Source: JAIRNF01 sp031550925
GTDB taxonomy: Bacteria > Bacteroidota > Bacteroidia > Bacteroidales > UBA932
Assembly (NCBI GenBank): GCA_031550925.1
Contig: JAVBOE010000023.1
Location: forward strand, 1-20,005
Direction: 5' to 3'
DNA: 20,005 nt
The notes beneath the pieces were generated by a model that was not told the DNA's origin, made no database searches, and saw only the letters and a program-made list of their open reading frames with translations. Of this stretch, positions 7,496-16,313 are shown in pieces; the stretch's first letter is position 1, and each line of letters opens with the position of its first letter. Made by a program: the position numbers and the translations under genes.

Positions 7496-7524
7496 TTTGG
7501 TTTTCCAAAATATTGTTATATTTG
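7496..7524 (+). promoter_or_regulatory. Promoter of susC-susD
   Basis: TTTG (7496-7499), a 17-base spacer and the perfect -7 element TATATTTG (7517-7524) form a standard Bacteroidota housekeeping-type promoter. A small imperfect palindrome (CCGAAACA...TGTTTGG, about 7479-7500) overlaps the -33 box and could be an operator, but this is weak. Transcription would start near 7530. Confidence 0.7.
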
Positions 7525-7785
7525 TGGTTACTACTTAAAACCAAATTTAAAGAAGAAACTATCAAATAATCGTATTTTAAAAGAAAACACTAACAATATT
7601 TATTTTTTTCGCGATAATTACGACTAATATTCAAAAAACACCTAAATAGAATAAATAAAAAAACAGTTAATATTACTAAACACATTTTTAATATGGACGA
7701 CTAAGACTATTGAAGTTAAAAACAAAGCCGTGCCTTTAAACAAGTTTTATCACATAATTATTACCACTAACTAAAATCTTTTTTT
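7525..7785 (+). other. Long A/T-rich 5' leader of susC
   Basis: The gap between hemW and susC is 363 bases, and about 255 of these would be transcribed ahead of the susC ATG. I see no sizeable ORF, no known riboswitch and no strong hairpin here. The last bases before the ATG are a T-run (CTTTTTTT). Long leaders of sus-type operons can be targets of small RNAs or RNA-binding proteins, but nothing in the sequence identifies one here. Confidence 0.4.
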
Positions 7786-10700
7786 ATGAAAAAAACAATT
7801 CTTTTAGCACTAATCGTGTTGTTGGGAGTTGGTTTTATTAATGCACAAACCAGAGTTACCGGTAAGGTAACCAGTGCAGATGATGGAAGCCCACTACCCT
7901 ATGTTACAATTGTTGTAAAAGGTGCAACTATAACTGCAACTACAGACATTAGCGGGAATTACTCCATCTCAATGCCTGAAGGTTCTTCTGTTCTTGTTTT
8001 TTCATTCTCAGGAATGAACACAGAAGAAGTTACAGTTGGAGGAAGAAGCATCATTGACGTTATTATGACCGCCGATGCAACTCAGCTAGATGAAGCCATT
8101 GTTGTTGCGTATGGTGTTGCAACAAAACGTTCATTTACCGGATCTGCCTCTTCTATTAAATCGGATAAGGCATCAAGCGGTAGTTTAGAGTCTATCGATA
8201 AAGCTTTAACCGGTAAGATATCGGGTCTTAAATCATCAAACGTAACCGGAGACCCCGGTTCTCCTGCAAAGGTTAGTATTCGTGGTGTCGGTTCAATTAG
8301 CGCAAACACTGACCCTCTATACGTAGTTGATGGTGTTGTTGCACTATCTAATAGCGATATGGATATGGGCGTTTACAAGTCTAAGAGTGTTTTATCTTCT
8401 CTTAACCCTGACGACATTGAAAGCGTTACCGTATTGAAGGATGCTGCAGCTTCGTCTCTTTACGGTTCTAGAGCGGCTAATGGTGTTATTGTAATTACCA
8501 CTAAAAAAGGTAAGCAAGGTAAAACAAGGTTCAACTACTCTGGCCAATTTGGACAGTCATCTATGGCTTCAAACTCTTTTGAAGTAATGGGTACTTCTGA
8601 TTTAGCAAAATATGAGCATGCTGCTCTTATGGGATACTATCTATACGGACAAGCTGCTTTCTATCCAAACCAAGCCAACTTTGCTAATAGAGAGTCTTAC
8701 TATGCTGCTGCTTCTACATTTGCTGATAATAACACGCCTTTTGTCATCAACGATTATGATATTAATACAAATTGGAAAGATGTTATCTATCGTAAGGCCT
8801 TTTCTCAAGATCATCAGTTCTCTGTATCGGGTGGTGGAGAAAAAACACAGTTTTATGTTGGTTTAGGATATAACAATACAGCAGGTATTGTAATGGGTAG
8901 CTCTTTTGAGCGTTACTCTTTCCGTATGAACTTAGACCACAAAGCTTATGACTGGTTAGACCTTTCGTTTAAGCAAATGCTTAGCTGGACAGATCAAAAA
9001 GGCTTCCGTGATAAGAGCGGACAAGATGTAGGTATCCCATCTGGTAGCCCGCTCGGAGTACTATTAGCAATGAACCCAAGTGAGCCGGAATACAACGCAG
9101 ACGGATCGGTTAACCTATATCCTGCACTACCTGGTTCTAATGCGATGTCGCCTCACGAAATGTTTACCTCAAGCATCGGAAGATACTCTAGCTCTAATAG
9201 CACAGAATCTTTACATAGTATGACCACAGGTATTTTAGGTATAAGATTTGCTCCATGGTTACGCTTTACAGAAACTGCTGCTATTGATATTAGCTACGAT
9301 CAAATGCTTGACCGCTGGGCTCCTGAAAGCTTAGATGGTGCATCAATAAACGGATTGGCAGACAGACGCTCAATGCGTGGTGCTAAGATTACATCATCTA
9401 GTATTTTAAACTACAACCAATCATTTGGTAACCATAACCTTTCGGCATTAGCAGGTTTTGAAGCCGAACGTTTTGCTTCATTATATATAACAGCATCTAC
9501 CAGCAACTTATCTACATGGCAATTGCCGGAACTGGGTGTGGGACAAGTACGTGCCGCTTCTTCACAAAAAGATGCATACACAATGGCCTCTGTACTAGGC
9601 AGCGTAAACTATAACTACGACAACAAATACTACCTTTCTGCCAGCTTACGTAGCGATGGTTCATCACGTTTAAGTGAGGATGAAAGATGGGGAACTTTCT
9701 GGTCGGTATCCGGAGCATGGAATTTATCAAGAGAAAGCTTTATGCAAGCATCTTGGTTAGACGATTTAAGAATTAAAGCATCTTACGGTACAAACGGAAC
9801 CCTCCCTCCAGGATACTATACTTGGCGTCAGCAATATGCTATGACCTCTGGATACGGATCTGCTCCTGCAATTTACTGGTACTCATTAGGTAACCCTAAT
9901 TTAACATGGGAAAAATCGAATACATTCAACATTGGATTTGAAGCTCAGTTCATTAAAAAATTAGGTCTATCTGTTGAATACTACAACAAGAAAACTAAAG
10001 ATCTAATAATGACCGTACCTACTTCTTACATAACCGGATTTTCTGGCTATACCGGAAATAACGGAGATATTAAAAACAGTGGGGTTGAAATTGAACTAAG
10101 AGCATTTAATATACAAGCAGGTGATTTCAGCTGGAATTCTGAATTTAACATTGCTTTCCAAAAAGCAACAGTAGATAAGCTTCCGGGTGGAGAAGATGTT
10201 CTTGCCGGACACGACAGCCAATATATTTATAGAGAAGGCGAAGATATGTGGTCGTTCTACCTACCCGAATGGGCTGGTATAGATAAGGAAACTGGTATAG
10301 GATATTTCTATGTTGACCGTGATGTAGATGACACTAAAACTTTCATCTATAATGCCGCAAGTCGTAAAATTGTAGGTAAGGCTATTCCTGATTTCTTAGG
10401 AGGTTTTTCTAACACTTTCACCTTTAAGGGTGTAGATTTATCATTCCTTGTTACATATCAATTTGGCGCCGACGCATTTGACTACCCAGGTTATTTTATG
10501 AACAGCGATGGTGTTAGACTTCGTTCTATTATGCCTGGCGCTCATGTTGCAAATAACTTCTGGACTCCAGACAATAGAGATGTAGATAACCCTATGCCGA
10601 TGTACAACTATAACGCTTATCGCTTCGACTTGTTCTCTACACGTACATTATTCTCGACTGATCATATCAGAATGAAAGAAATATCTTTAGGATACACATT

Positions 10701-10884
10701 CCCAAAGAACATAACAGAGAAAATGAAGTTGGATAACCTTCGCGTGTACTTTAAAGCTGTTAACCCATTCATGATATGGCAAAAAGCTGATAATGTTGAC
10801 CCTGAAGTAACCCTTAACGGTTATCGTACTACAGACACCCCTCCAATTCGAGTTTGGTCGTTTGGTATAAATATTGGTTTCTAA
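7786..10884 (+). CDS. SusC/RagA family TonB-dependent outer membrane transporter
   Basis: This is the outer-membrane barrel of a SusCD nutrient importer, powered by TonB. The 1032-residue protein has a signal peptide (residues 1-20, MKKTILLALIV to FINA), a carboxypeptidase-D-regulatory-like domain (about 23-100), a TonB-box-like segment DEAIVVAYG near residue 102, and a plug domain (about 110-240) with the SusC-typical TDPLYVVDGV, ESVTVLKDAAASSLYGSRAA and GVIVITTKKG. The barrel ends in phenylalanine (WSFGINIGF), as expected for outer-membrane assembly. Length is normal for the family. susD follows 48 bases after the stop. No glycoside hydrolase, protease, SusE/F or regulator lies nearby, so the ligand (glycan, peptide or other) cannot be inferred. 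Confidence 0.96.
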   Translation: MKKTILLALIVLLGVGFINAQTRVTGKVTSADDGSPLPYVTIVVKGATITATTDISGNYSISMPEGSSVLVFSFSGMNTEEVTVGGRSIIDVIMTADATQLDEAIVVAYGVATKRSFTGSASSIKSDKASSGSLESIDKALTGKISGLKSSNVTGDPGSPAKVSIRGVGSISANTDPLYVVDGVVALSNSDMDMGVYKSKSVLSSLNPDDIESVTVLKDAAASSLYGSRAANGVIVITTKKGKQGKTRFNYSGQFGQSSMASNSFEVMGTSDLAKYEHAALMGYYLYGQAAFYPNQANFANRESYYAAASTFADNNTPFVINDYDINTNWKDVIYRKAFSQDHQFSVSGGGEKTQFYVGLGYNNTAGIVMGSSFERYSFRMNLDHKAYDWLDLSFKQMLSWTDQKGFRDKSGQDVGIPSGSPLGVLLAMNPSEPEYNADGSVNLYPALPGSNAMSPHEMFTSSIGRYSSSNSTESLHSMTTGILGIRFAPWLRFTETAAIDISYDQMLDRWAPESLDGASINGLADRRSMRGAKITSSSILNYNQSFGNHNLSALAGFEAERFASLYITASTSNLSTWQLPELGVGQVRAASSQKDAYTMASVLGSVNYNYDNKYYLSASLRSDGSSRLSEDERWGTFWSVSGAWNLSRESFMQASWLDDLRIKASYGTNGTLPPGYYTWRQQYAMTSGYGSAPAIYWYSLGNPNLTWEKSNTFNIGFEAQFIKKLGLSVEYYNKKTKDLIMTVPTSYITGFSGYTGNNGDIKNSGVEIELRAFNIQAGDFSWNSEFNIAFQKATVDKLPGGEDVLAGHDSQYIYREGEDMWSFYLPEWAGIDKETGIGYFYVDRDVDDTKTFIYNAASRKIVGKAIPDFLGGFSNTFTFKGVDLSFLVTYQFGADAFDYPGYFMNSDGVRLRSIMPGAHVANNFWTPDNRDVDNPMPMYNYNAYRFDLFSTRTLFSTDHIRMKEISLGYTFPKNITEKMKLDNLRVYFKAVNPFMIWQKADNVDPEVTLNGYRTTDTPPIRVWSFGINIGF

Positions 10885-10932
10885 TAATCAGAAGCTAAAC
10901 ATTAGAGAATTTTACACTTTAAATTGAGAATT

Positions 10933-12366
10933 ATGAAAAATAAAATACTTTTATCTTTAGTATTACTTGGGGGAATTTTATTCTCTTCTTGTGATGATTT
11001 TCTGACAGAGGAGCCATCTGTAACGCTTCCTCCAGAAGAAGCTATATCTAGGCTCAAAGACTTAGAATACGCGGTTAACGGTGTTCTATCAACTTCTCTT
11101 AACCGTTATTATTATGGTGGCGACTTTGTTGTTTCTGCCGATCTAAAAGGTTCAGACTGTAGGTCGATAGGTGGTAATAACCAAATTTCTCCTGTGGGAC
11201 GTTACCAGCACACTCAATATACAGATTATTCAAGGGTGCCTTATCTAACCGGTTATACCATGCTTGCAAGAATTAATAATATTATTGAAAACTCAGCAGA
11301 TCTTCCCGAAACAGATCCTACTGATCAGTCAGTGGTTAAAGCTCGTCTTATGGGAGAACTTTATGCTTTACGTGGTCTTGTTCATTTCGATATGGCTCGT
11401 TTATATGCTCAGCTGCCAACTGTTGCTACAGATTTAAACGCGGTACAAAGTGGAGTTCCTATCTCCGATAAGGTATTCCCAAGAGAGTATAGACCGCTAA
11501 GAGCAACGTTAACTCAAACGTATAAGCAAGTTGTTGACGATTTAACACAAGGTATAACACTATTAGAGCCTTATAAGGGCTCAAAGGTTAACGGCAGAAT
11601 TAACTATTGGGGAACAAAAGCGTTAAGAGCAAGAGCATATCTATATCTTGGTCAAAACAACGAAGCTTTAGCTGATGCTGTTGATGTTATTACCAATTCT
11701 GGTTATACATTGCTAACTAAAGATGGTTATGCTGCTTCTTGGGAAAGAGAAGGTGCCAGCGAAACCATATTCGAAATTCTTACTACAGATCTGTACAACG
11801 CTCAACGTAACTCTCCGGGTTTCTACTGTGCTGCTGCCGGTTATGGAGAAGTTGCCGCAACAGACGCTTTCAGAACATTTTTAGATGCAGACCCTACTAA
11901 TCTTAAAGATGTTAGATCTAAAATAATAGTTTACGAACAAAGTTCAACCGGATCTAATAAAGGATACTATATAAAAAAATACCCCGGTCGTGGCAACCTA
12001 TATGTTAATAACATAAGAGTTATTCGTTTGGCAGAAGTTTACCTTATAGCCGCAGAAGCTGCTGTTAAGGGTGGAACTGCTACAGGAGCATTAGGTGCAG
12101 AAGAATATATCAATAAACTACGCCAAAACAGAATTGAAGGTTATACAGATGTTGCAAGCGTTACATTAACCGATGTTCTTAACGAACGTAGAAAAGAGCT
12201 AGCGGCTGAAGGTCATATGGTTTGGGATCAGTGGAGAAATGGTTTAGACGTATTTAGCTTTGCCCTTAACACTACTGTATCTAGAACAGATTATCGTTGT
12301 ATTCTTCCTATTCCTCAAAGAGAAAGAGACATTAACGAAGATCTAAAACAAAACCCTGGATATTAA
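10933..12366 (+). CDS. SusD/RagB family nutrient-binding lipoprotein
   Basis: This is the surface lipoprotein lid that captures substrate for the SusC-type barrel encoded just upstream. From the ATG at 10933 the protein has 477 residues; the frame opens at a TTG at 10924, but the ATG gives a clean signal peptide. A lipoprotein signal ends in the lipobox LFSSC with Cys20, and DD follows, consistent with export to the cell surface. The SusD_N region follows, with the helical TPR-like segment LRGLVHFDMARLYAQLP. The C-terminal SusD domain contains RRKELAAEGHMVWDQWR and closes with ILPIPQRERDIN...QNPGY, the usual family ending. It is cotranscribed with susC and ends at a strong terminator. Confidence 0.96.
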   Translation: MKNKILLSLVLLGGILFSSCDDFLTEEPSVTLPPEEAISRLKDLEYAVNGVLSTSLNRYYYGGDFVVSADLKGSDCRSIGGNNQISPVGRYQHTQYTDYSRVPYLTGYTMLARINNIIENSADLPETDPTDQSVVKARLMGELYALRGLVHFDMARLYAQLPTVATDLNAVQSGVPISDKVFPREYRPLRATLTQTYKQVVDDLTQGITLLEPYKGSKVNGRINYWGTKALRARAYLYLGQNNEALADAVDVITNSGYTLLTKDGYAASWEREGASETIFEILTTDLYNAQRNSPGFYCAAAGYGEVAATDAFRTFLDADPTNLKDVRSKIIVYEQSSTGSNKGYYIKKYPGRGNLYVNNIRVIRLAEVYLIAAEAAVKGGTATGALGAEEYINKLRQNRIEGYTDVASVTLTDVLNERRKELAAEGHMVWDQWRNGLDVFSFALNTTVSRTDYRCILPIPQRERDINEDLKQNPGY

Positions 12367-12385
12367 TAGTAGCTGGATATACAAC

Positions 12386-12417
12386 AAAAAAAAGACTGCC
12401 TTGGGCAGTCTTTTTTT
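12386..12417 (+). terminator. Intrinsic terminator after susD
   Basis: A perfect 7-bp stem (GACTGCC-TTG-GGCAGTC, 12394-12410) is preceded by eight A and followed by seven T. It lies 19 bases after the susD stop and closes the susCD operon. The flanking A and T tracts could pair to lengthen the stem. Confidence 0.92.
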
Positions 12418-12453
12418 ATGTGCTTACATTAACCTATCTAACAACAAATTCGC

Positions 12454-12461
12454 TACCTTCG
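12454..12461 (+). promoter_or_regulatory. Possible -7 element for ispE
   Basis: TACCTTCG matches TAnnTTTG with one mismatch and lies 21 bases before the ispE ATG, just beyond the susD terminator, where a new promoter is expected. No TTG is present at the usual 17-base spacing, so this is tentative. Confidence 0.35.
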
Positions 12462-12482
12462 TAAAAACCATATAATATCAAT

Positions 12483-13304
12483 ATGCTTAGCTACCCCAAC
12501 GCAAAAATAAACTTAGGTCTACATGTTGTAGAAAAAAGGACTGATGGTTACCACAACATAGAAACCGTATTCTATCCGGTAAAAAGTTTAAGTGATATTT
12601 TAGAAGTTCTTCCTTCTAAAGCAAACACTACCACTCTTACAAATACAGGTCTTCTTATTGATGCCCCTGCAGAGTCGAACCTGTGCGTAAAAGCATGGAA
12701 TTTACTCCGTAAAGATTTTAATATTCCTCCTGTAGAAATATATCTGCACAAACAAATACCATTCGGAGCAGGATTAGGAGGTGGCTCGGCAGATGCTGCT
12801 TGCTGCCTAATGCTACTAAACAACCTGTTTAAGCTTAATCTATCCAGCAACAAGCTAAAAGAATACGCCTTGCAGCTTGGTAGCGATTGTGCCTTTTTTA
12901 TAGAGAATAAGCCAATGTTGGCAGCTGGTAGAGGTGAAATATTAGAAAGCATACCATTAAGCCTTGCCGGGAAATATATTGCTATAGTACATCCTCCAAT
13001 ACATGTCAGCACAGCGCAAGCTTATGCTGGTATTACCCCAAAACAACCCAGCTACTCGCTTGCACAGCTCCCGCTCCTTCCTATCAACCAATGGAAACAG
13101 CAGCTTAAGAACGATTTTGAGGAAAGTATATTTAAGCGGCACCCCGAAATAGCGAAAATAAAAGAAATGCTGTACAAAAAAGGAGCGATTTACGCTTCAA
13201 TGTCGGGAAGTGGCTCTAGCGTATTTGGTATTTTTGAAGAATTACCCGATATTAGCAAAACATTCGAAAATTGTTTTACTTACGAAGGGATGATTGAGGA
13301 CTAA
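12483..13304 (+). CDS. ispE: 4-diphosphocytidyl-2-C-methyl-D-erythritol kinase
   Basis: IspE is a cytoplasmic GHMP kinase that phosphorylates 4-diphosphocytidyl-2-C-methyl-D-erythritol with ATP in the non-mevalonate isoprenoid pathway. The 273-residue protein has the substrate motif PNAKINLGL (Lys8), DGYHNIETVFYPV (21-33), the ATP loop PFGAGLGGGSADAA (93-106), the catalytic aspartate in LGSDCAFF (Asp135) and the C-terminal GHMP motif MSGSGSSVFG (about 239-248). Length is typical. The start at 12483 places the catalytic lysine at the expected position. A terminator isolates it from susD, and a 256-base repeat-bearing gap separates it from the dipeptidase gene, so it is probably monocistronic. 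Confidence 0.96.
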   Translation: MLSYPNAKINLGLHVVEKRTDGYHNIETVFYPVKSLSDILEVLPSKANTTTLTNTGLLIDAPAESNLCVKAWNLLRKDFNIPPVEIYLHKQIPFGAGLGGGSADAACCLMLLNNLFKLNLSSNKLKEYALQLGSDCAFFIENKPMLAAGRGEILESIPLSLAGKYIAIVHPPIHVSTAQAYAGITPKQPSYSLAQLPLLPINQWKQQLKNDFEESIFKRHPEIAKIKEMLYKKGAIYASMSGSGSSVFGIFEELPDISKTFENCFTYEGMIED

Positions 13305-13313
13305 GAGACTCAT

Positions 13314-13517
13314 AGACTTATGGACTATTAGACTTGAAGACGATAAGACATAAAAACTTATTGACAATAGAACAAAGAGCAAGGACGTTTGAATGCATAA
13401 AAAGTTTAAGTGTTTTACCCAATAAAAATATTGTGTAGAGGTTATTCTCAGCACGATAAAAATTTTTCTCTATATTCTTTTATCTATAAGTCTTTAAGTC
13501 TAATAGTCCATAAGTCT
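13314..13517. repeat. Inverted repeat of a GACTTA-rich tandem motif
   Basis: Arms at 13314-13341 and 13490-13517 are inverted copies that match at 27 of 28 positions (core AGACTTATGGACTATTAGAC). Each arm is itself a degenerate tandem of an 8-9-base unit resembling AGACTTAT. The 148-base interior holds no credible gene, though it includes an A-rich run (about 13363-13386) like the one after mqnD. The element starts nine bases after the ispE stop and fills most of the gap to the dipeptidase gene. Confidence 0.75.
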
Positions 13518-13560
13518 TTGTTCCATTATTTAACTTACAAAACCCAATAAATTTTTCATT

Positions 13561-14931
13561 ATGACAAACATAAAGCAATACATTGAGGAAAATAAACAGC
13601 GTTTCTTAGACGAACTGTTTGGTTTAATCCGTATCCCATCTATCAGCTCGGAAGAAAAGCATAAGCCCGATATGGTAAAGGCGGCAGAGTATTGGAAAGA
13701 AATGATACTAAAAGCAGGTGCCGACAAAGCAGAGGTAATGCCATCCGAGGGCAATCCGGTTGTATATGGAGAGAAAATTATTGATCCGTCCCTGCCTACA
13801 GTACTTGTATATGGGCACTATGACGTAATGCCTGTTGATCCCGTTGAGCTGTGGAAAAGCAAACCGTTTGAGCCCGAAATTCGCGATGAAAAGATATATG
13901 CCCGCGGAGCAGACGATGATAAAGGACAAGCCTTTATGCATGCGAAAGCATTTGAGTACATGGTTAAAACCAACACCTTGCCCTGCAACGTAAAGTTTAT
14001 GATTGAAGGCGAAGAGGAAGTAGGATCACCCAGCCTACCCAAGTTTTGCATAGAACATAAAGAAATGCTTAAAGCAGATGTAATACTTGTTTCGGACACC
14101 AGTATGATTGCCCCCGATATACCATCTATCACAACAGGCTTAAGGGGTTTAGCATATTGGCAGGTTGAAGTAACCGGACCCAATGCCGATTTACACTCGG
14201 GAATTTTTGGCGGTGCGGTTGCCAATCCAATCAACGTTCTATGTAAAATGATTGCAGACATGCAAGATGCAAAAGGACATATCACTATCCCCGGTTTTTA
14301 CGACGATGTGTTTGAAGTAAGCAACGAAGAGCGTGCAAAAATGGCCAAAGCCCCATTTGACGAAGAAGAGTATAAAAAATCGTTAGAGGTTGAAGCGCTT
14401 TGGGGAGAAGAAGGATTTACCACCAGAGAGCGTACAGGCATTCGTCCTACCTTTGATGTTTGCGGCATATGGGGTGGCTACACAGGCGAAGGAGCAAAAA
14501 CTGTTCTGCCCTCTAAAGCATACGCTAAGATCAGCTGTCGGTTAGTACCCCATCAGAAGCATCTTCAAATCGCGGAGCTGTTTAAAAAACATTTCGAAGC
14601 CATTGCCCCTAGCTGCGTAAAAGTAAAGGTTGACTATTTGCATGGTGGTCCTTCTTATGTATGTCCTATTGATTTACCTGCATACGAAGCGGCAGAAAAA
14701 GCTTACGAGGAAGTTTACGGCAAAATGCCGGTTCCTGTTCGTTCTGGAGGAAGTATTCCTATCATTGCTACTTTCGAAGAGGTTTTAGGCATAAAATCCG
14801 TTCTCATGGGCTTTGGCTTGGGTGCTGATGCCATTCACTCTCCAAACGAAAATTATCCGTTAGAACAGTTCTTTAACGGCATCAAAACTATACCGTTATT
14901 CTATAAATACTATAGCGAGATAAAAAAGTAG
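13561..14931 (+). CDS. M20 family metallo-dipeptidase
   Basis: A zinc-dependent exopeptidase of the M20 family (carnosinase/CNDP-like dipeptidases) that probably hydrolyses dipeptides in the cytoplasm; no signal peptide is visible. The 456-residue protein has all expected metal and catalytic residues: His86 and Asp88 in YGHYDVMPVD, the bridging aspartate in RGADDDKGQ (Asp119), the catalytic and metal glutamates in EGEEEVGS (Glu152, Glu153), Asp179 in VSDT, and His426 in ADAIHSPNE. The lid/dimerisation domain includes DLHSGIFGG (His212). Substrate preference cannot be read. The ATG follows a T-rich stretch (TTTTTCATT). No clear promoter was found in the repeat-filled gap upstream. Confidence 0.92.
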   Translation: MTNIKQYIEENKQRFLDELFGLIRIPSISSEEKHKPDMVKAAEYWKEMILKAGADKAEVMPSEGNPVVYGEKIIDPSLPTVLVYGHYDVMPVDPVELWKSKPFEPEIRDEKIYARGADDDKGQAFMHAKAFEYMVKTNTLPCNVKFMIEGEEEVGSPSLPKFCIEHKEMLKADVILVSDTSMIAPDIPSITTGLRGLAYWQVEVTGPNADLHSGIFGGAVANPINVLCKMIADMQDAKGHITIPGFYDDVFEVSNEERAKMAKAPFDEEEYKKSLEVEALWGEEGFTTRERTGIRPTFDVCGIWGGYTGEGAKTVLPSKAYAKISCRLVPHQKHLQIAELFKKHFEAIAPSCVKVKVDYLHGGPSYVCPIDLPAYEAAEKAYEEVYGKMPVPVRSGGSIPIIATFEEVLGIKSVLMGFGLGADAIHSPNENYPLEQFFNGIKTIPLFYKYYSEIKK

Positions 14932-14932
14932 T

Positions 14933-14996
14933 ACGACACAAGTATCACGTATCACGAAAATGAGGGTACAGCGATATGTATATGAGATAAAGACAC
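14933..14996 (+). repeat. Dispersed TATCA-rich repeat, copy B
   Basis: It begins two bases after the dipeptidase stop. The first 41 bases match 18440-18480 at 36 positions (shared start ACGACACAAGTATCA). Both copies on this strand lie immediately after a stop codon. Confidence 0.7.
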
Positions 14997-15051
14997 GAGA
15001 CACTAAATAAAAGGCGATAAAAAAATAGCAAGTATTTTGGACGTCTTTGAT

Positions 15052-15095
15052 ACAAAAGAGAATACCGCAATATCTATTGCGGTATTCTCTTTTGT
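15052..15095. terminator. Bidirectional terminator between convergent genes
   Basis: Perfect 21-base arms (15052-15072 and 15075-15095) carry ACAAAAGAGAATACCGCAAT and its complement around a two-base centre, so the functional loop uses some inner bases. The A/T-rich outer ends give a U-tract in both directions. It serves the plus-strand dipeptidase gene and the minus-strand lysC-DUF39 unit, whose stop lies 13 bases away. Confidence 0.9.
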
Positions 15096-15107
15096 CCATT
15101 CACTTTT

Positions 15108-16271
15108 TTAGTACGTATGCGGCTCTCTTTCTATTAAACTCTTTATGCTGGTATTGGTAGGAAATGCTTGTACCGGTGCATTAAGCAAAAAACGACCTTC
15201 TTTAATCTCCAGTCGCAACAAAGCGGCTATTTGGCGCGCCTTTGTTAAGCTAGATAAAGCTGTTGTTTTTATTGATTTTCCATCTATTGTTATTGCACCC
15301 GAGCGCAGCTGAGCATAGTTAACGCGACCCAACATAGGCCTATCAGACTTACCATAGTCGTAAATACAAGCATCTATTTGCTCGTTACGTACAGCTACCG
15401 CTTTAGCCATATCTTCGTCGAGAATCGGTATAGGAATTCCAATGCCCATAAACAAAGTAACACCATAACCTGTAAAGTATGCAGCCTTAACAAACTCGCT
15501 GCTCATATTTTTTAAGTCTCCAATAAGGGCAAGCGTAGCTGCTGCACTAACCGGAATTCCGTACTCATTCTTAGGCTTAGATGTATTAAATTGTGTTCCT
15601 TGCCAAGCAACGTAACCCTTCGTGCCCCCCATAAAAATAGGGGTCCCGATACCTATGGTTCGCATATCGGGGTCTTTAAGTAACGGACTTAGCTCGCCCG
15701 CAGTAGAGTAAGTAGCATTCCCTAATTCGGGAGCCAGCGTACCCATGTAGGTATGAATCTCATTGGCTGTACTGTTTACTGCTACGTTGTAGTTCTGATA
15801 TGCATTACGAGGGTTGAACAGATATGCCTCGTTAATGCTATCTTTATTAATGAGAGTTCTGACATACTGTCTTGGGTAGCAATCGGTTCCCTTACCCCAT
15901 GCATCCAGCATAACATCTTTCCCCTCTATCAGCTCTTGAATAACATGAGCTCCTCCATAACGTGGATTATCGGGAGATTCTTGCGTTGCTCCAATGTATG
16001 CGTCAACAGCAGCAATGCCCCCATACGCGCTAACTCCATTTAGCATTAGCTTCTCCATACGCATGGGAGGATTTGTATGCCCGAAATTAAGAAAAGCACC
16101 CGACGAGCACATAGCCCCAAAAGTAGCTGTAGTAACAATATCTACCTTTTTAAAGATCTGCTTTGGAGTCAGCTCGCGCGACATAGTTGCCACTTCTTCC
16201 GCTGTAAGTATAACAGCCTTGCCTCTTTTTATTTTGGCATTAATTTCTTCATATGATTTAGTCATTGACAT
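15108..16271 (-). CDS. DUF39 family protein, probable L-aspartate semialdehyde sulfurtransferase
   Basis: Proteins of this family (archaeal example MA1821 of Methanosarcina) take part in making homocysteine from aspartate semialdehyde and sulfide, bypassing homoserine activation. The 387-residue protein shows the family hallmarks: VDIVTTATFGAMCSSGAFLN with Cys55, FGHTNPPMRM, YGGIAAVDAYIGAT, GKGTDCYPR with Cys131, and GIGTPIFMGGTKGYV. The two cysteines match the conserved pair thought to carry the sulfur. It is shorter than archaeal members because the C-terminal CBS domains are absent, and no partner ferredoxin/NIL-domain gene lies in the window. It starts 42 bases after lysC on the same strand, so its substrate pathway is encoded in the same operon. 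An alternative ATG at 16265 is possible. The family is clear; the reaction is inferred. Confidence 0.85.
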   Translation of the reverse strand: MSMTKSYEEINAKIKRGKAVILTAEEVATMSRELTPKQIFKKVDIVTTATFGAMCSSGAFLNFGHTNPPMRMEKLMLNGVSAYGGIAAVDAYIGATQESPDNPRYGGAHVIQELIEGKDVMLDAWGKGTDCYPRQYVRTLINKDSINEAYLFNPRNAYQNYNVAVNSTANEIHTYMGTLAPELGNATYSTAGELSPLLKDPDMRTIGIGTPIFMGGTKGYVAWQGTQFNTSKPKNEYGIPVSAAATLALIGDLKNMSSEFVKAAYFTGYGVTLFMGIGIPIPILDEDMAKAVAVRNEQIDACIYDYGKSDRPMLGRVNYAQLRSGAITIDGKSIKTTALSSLTKARQIAALLRLEIKEGRFLLNAPVQAFPTNTSIKSLIEREPHTY

Positions 16272-16313
16272 AACACGGCAGTTTTTTGAGTTAGTAAAAA
16301 TTAAACACCTAAA

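Noticed and set aside
12572..13012. Minus-strand ORF of 146 codons inside ispE
   Set aside because: It is antisense to the GHMP kinase motifs; its composition is that of a shadow frame.
13818..14285. Minus-strand ORF of 155 codons inside the dipeptidase gene
   Set aside because: It is antisense to conserved metal-site coding sequence, has no recognisable domain, and has no promoter.
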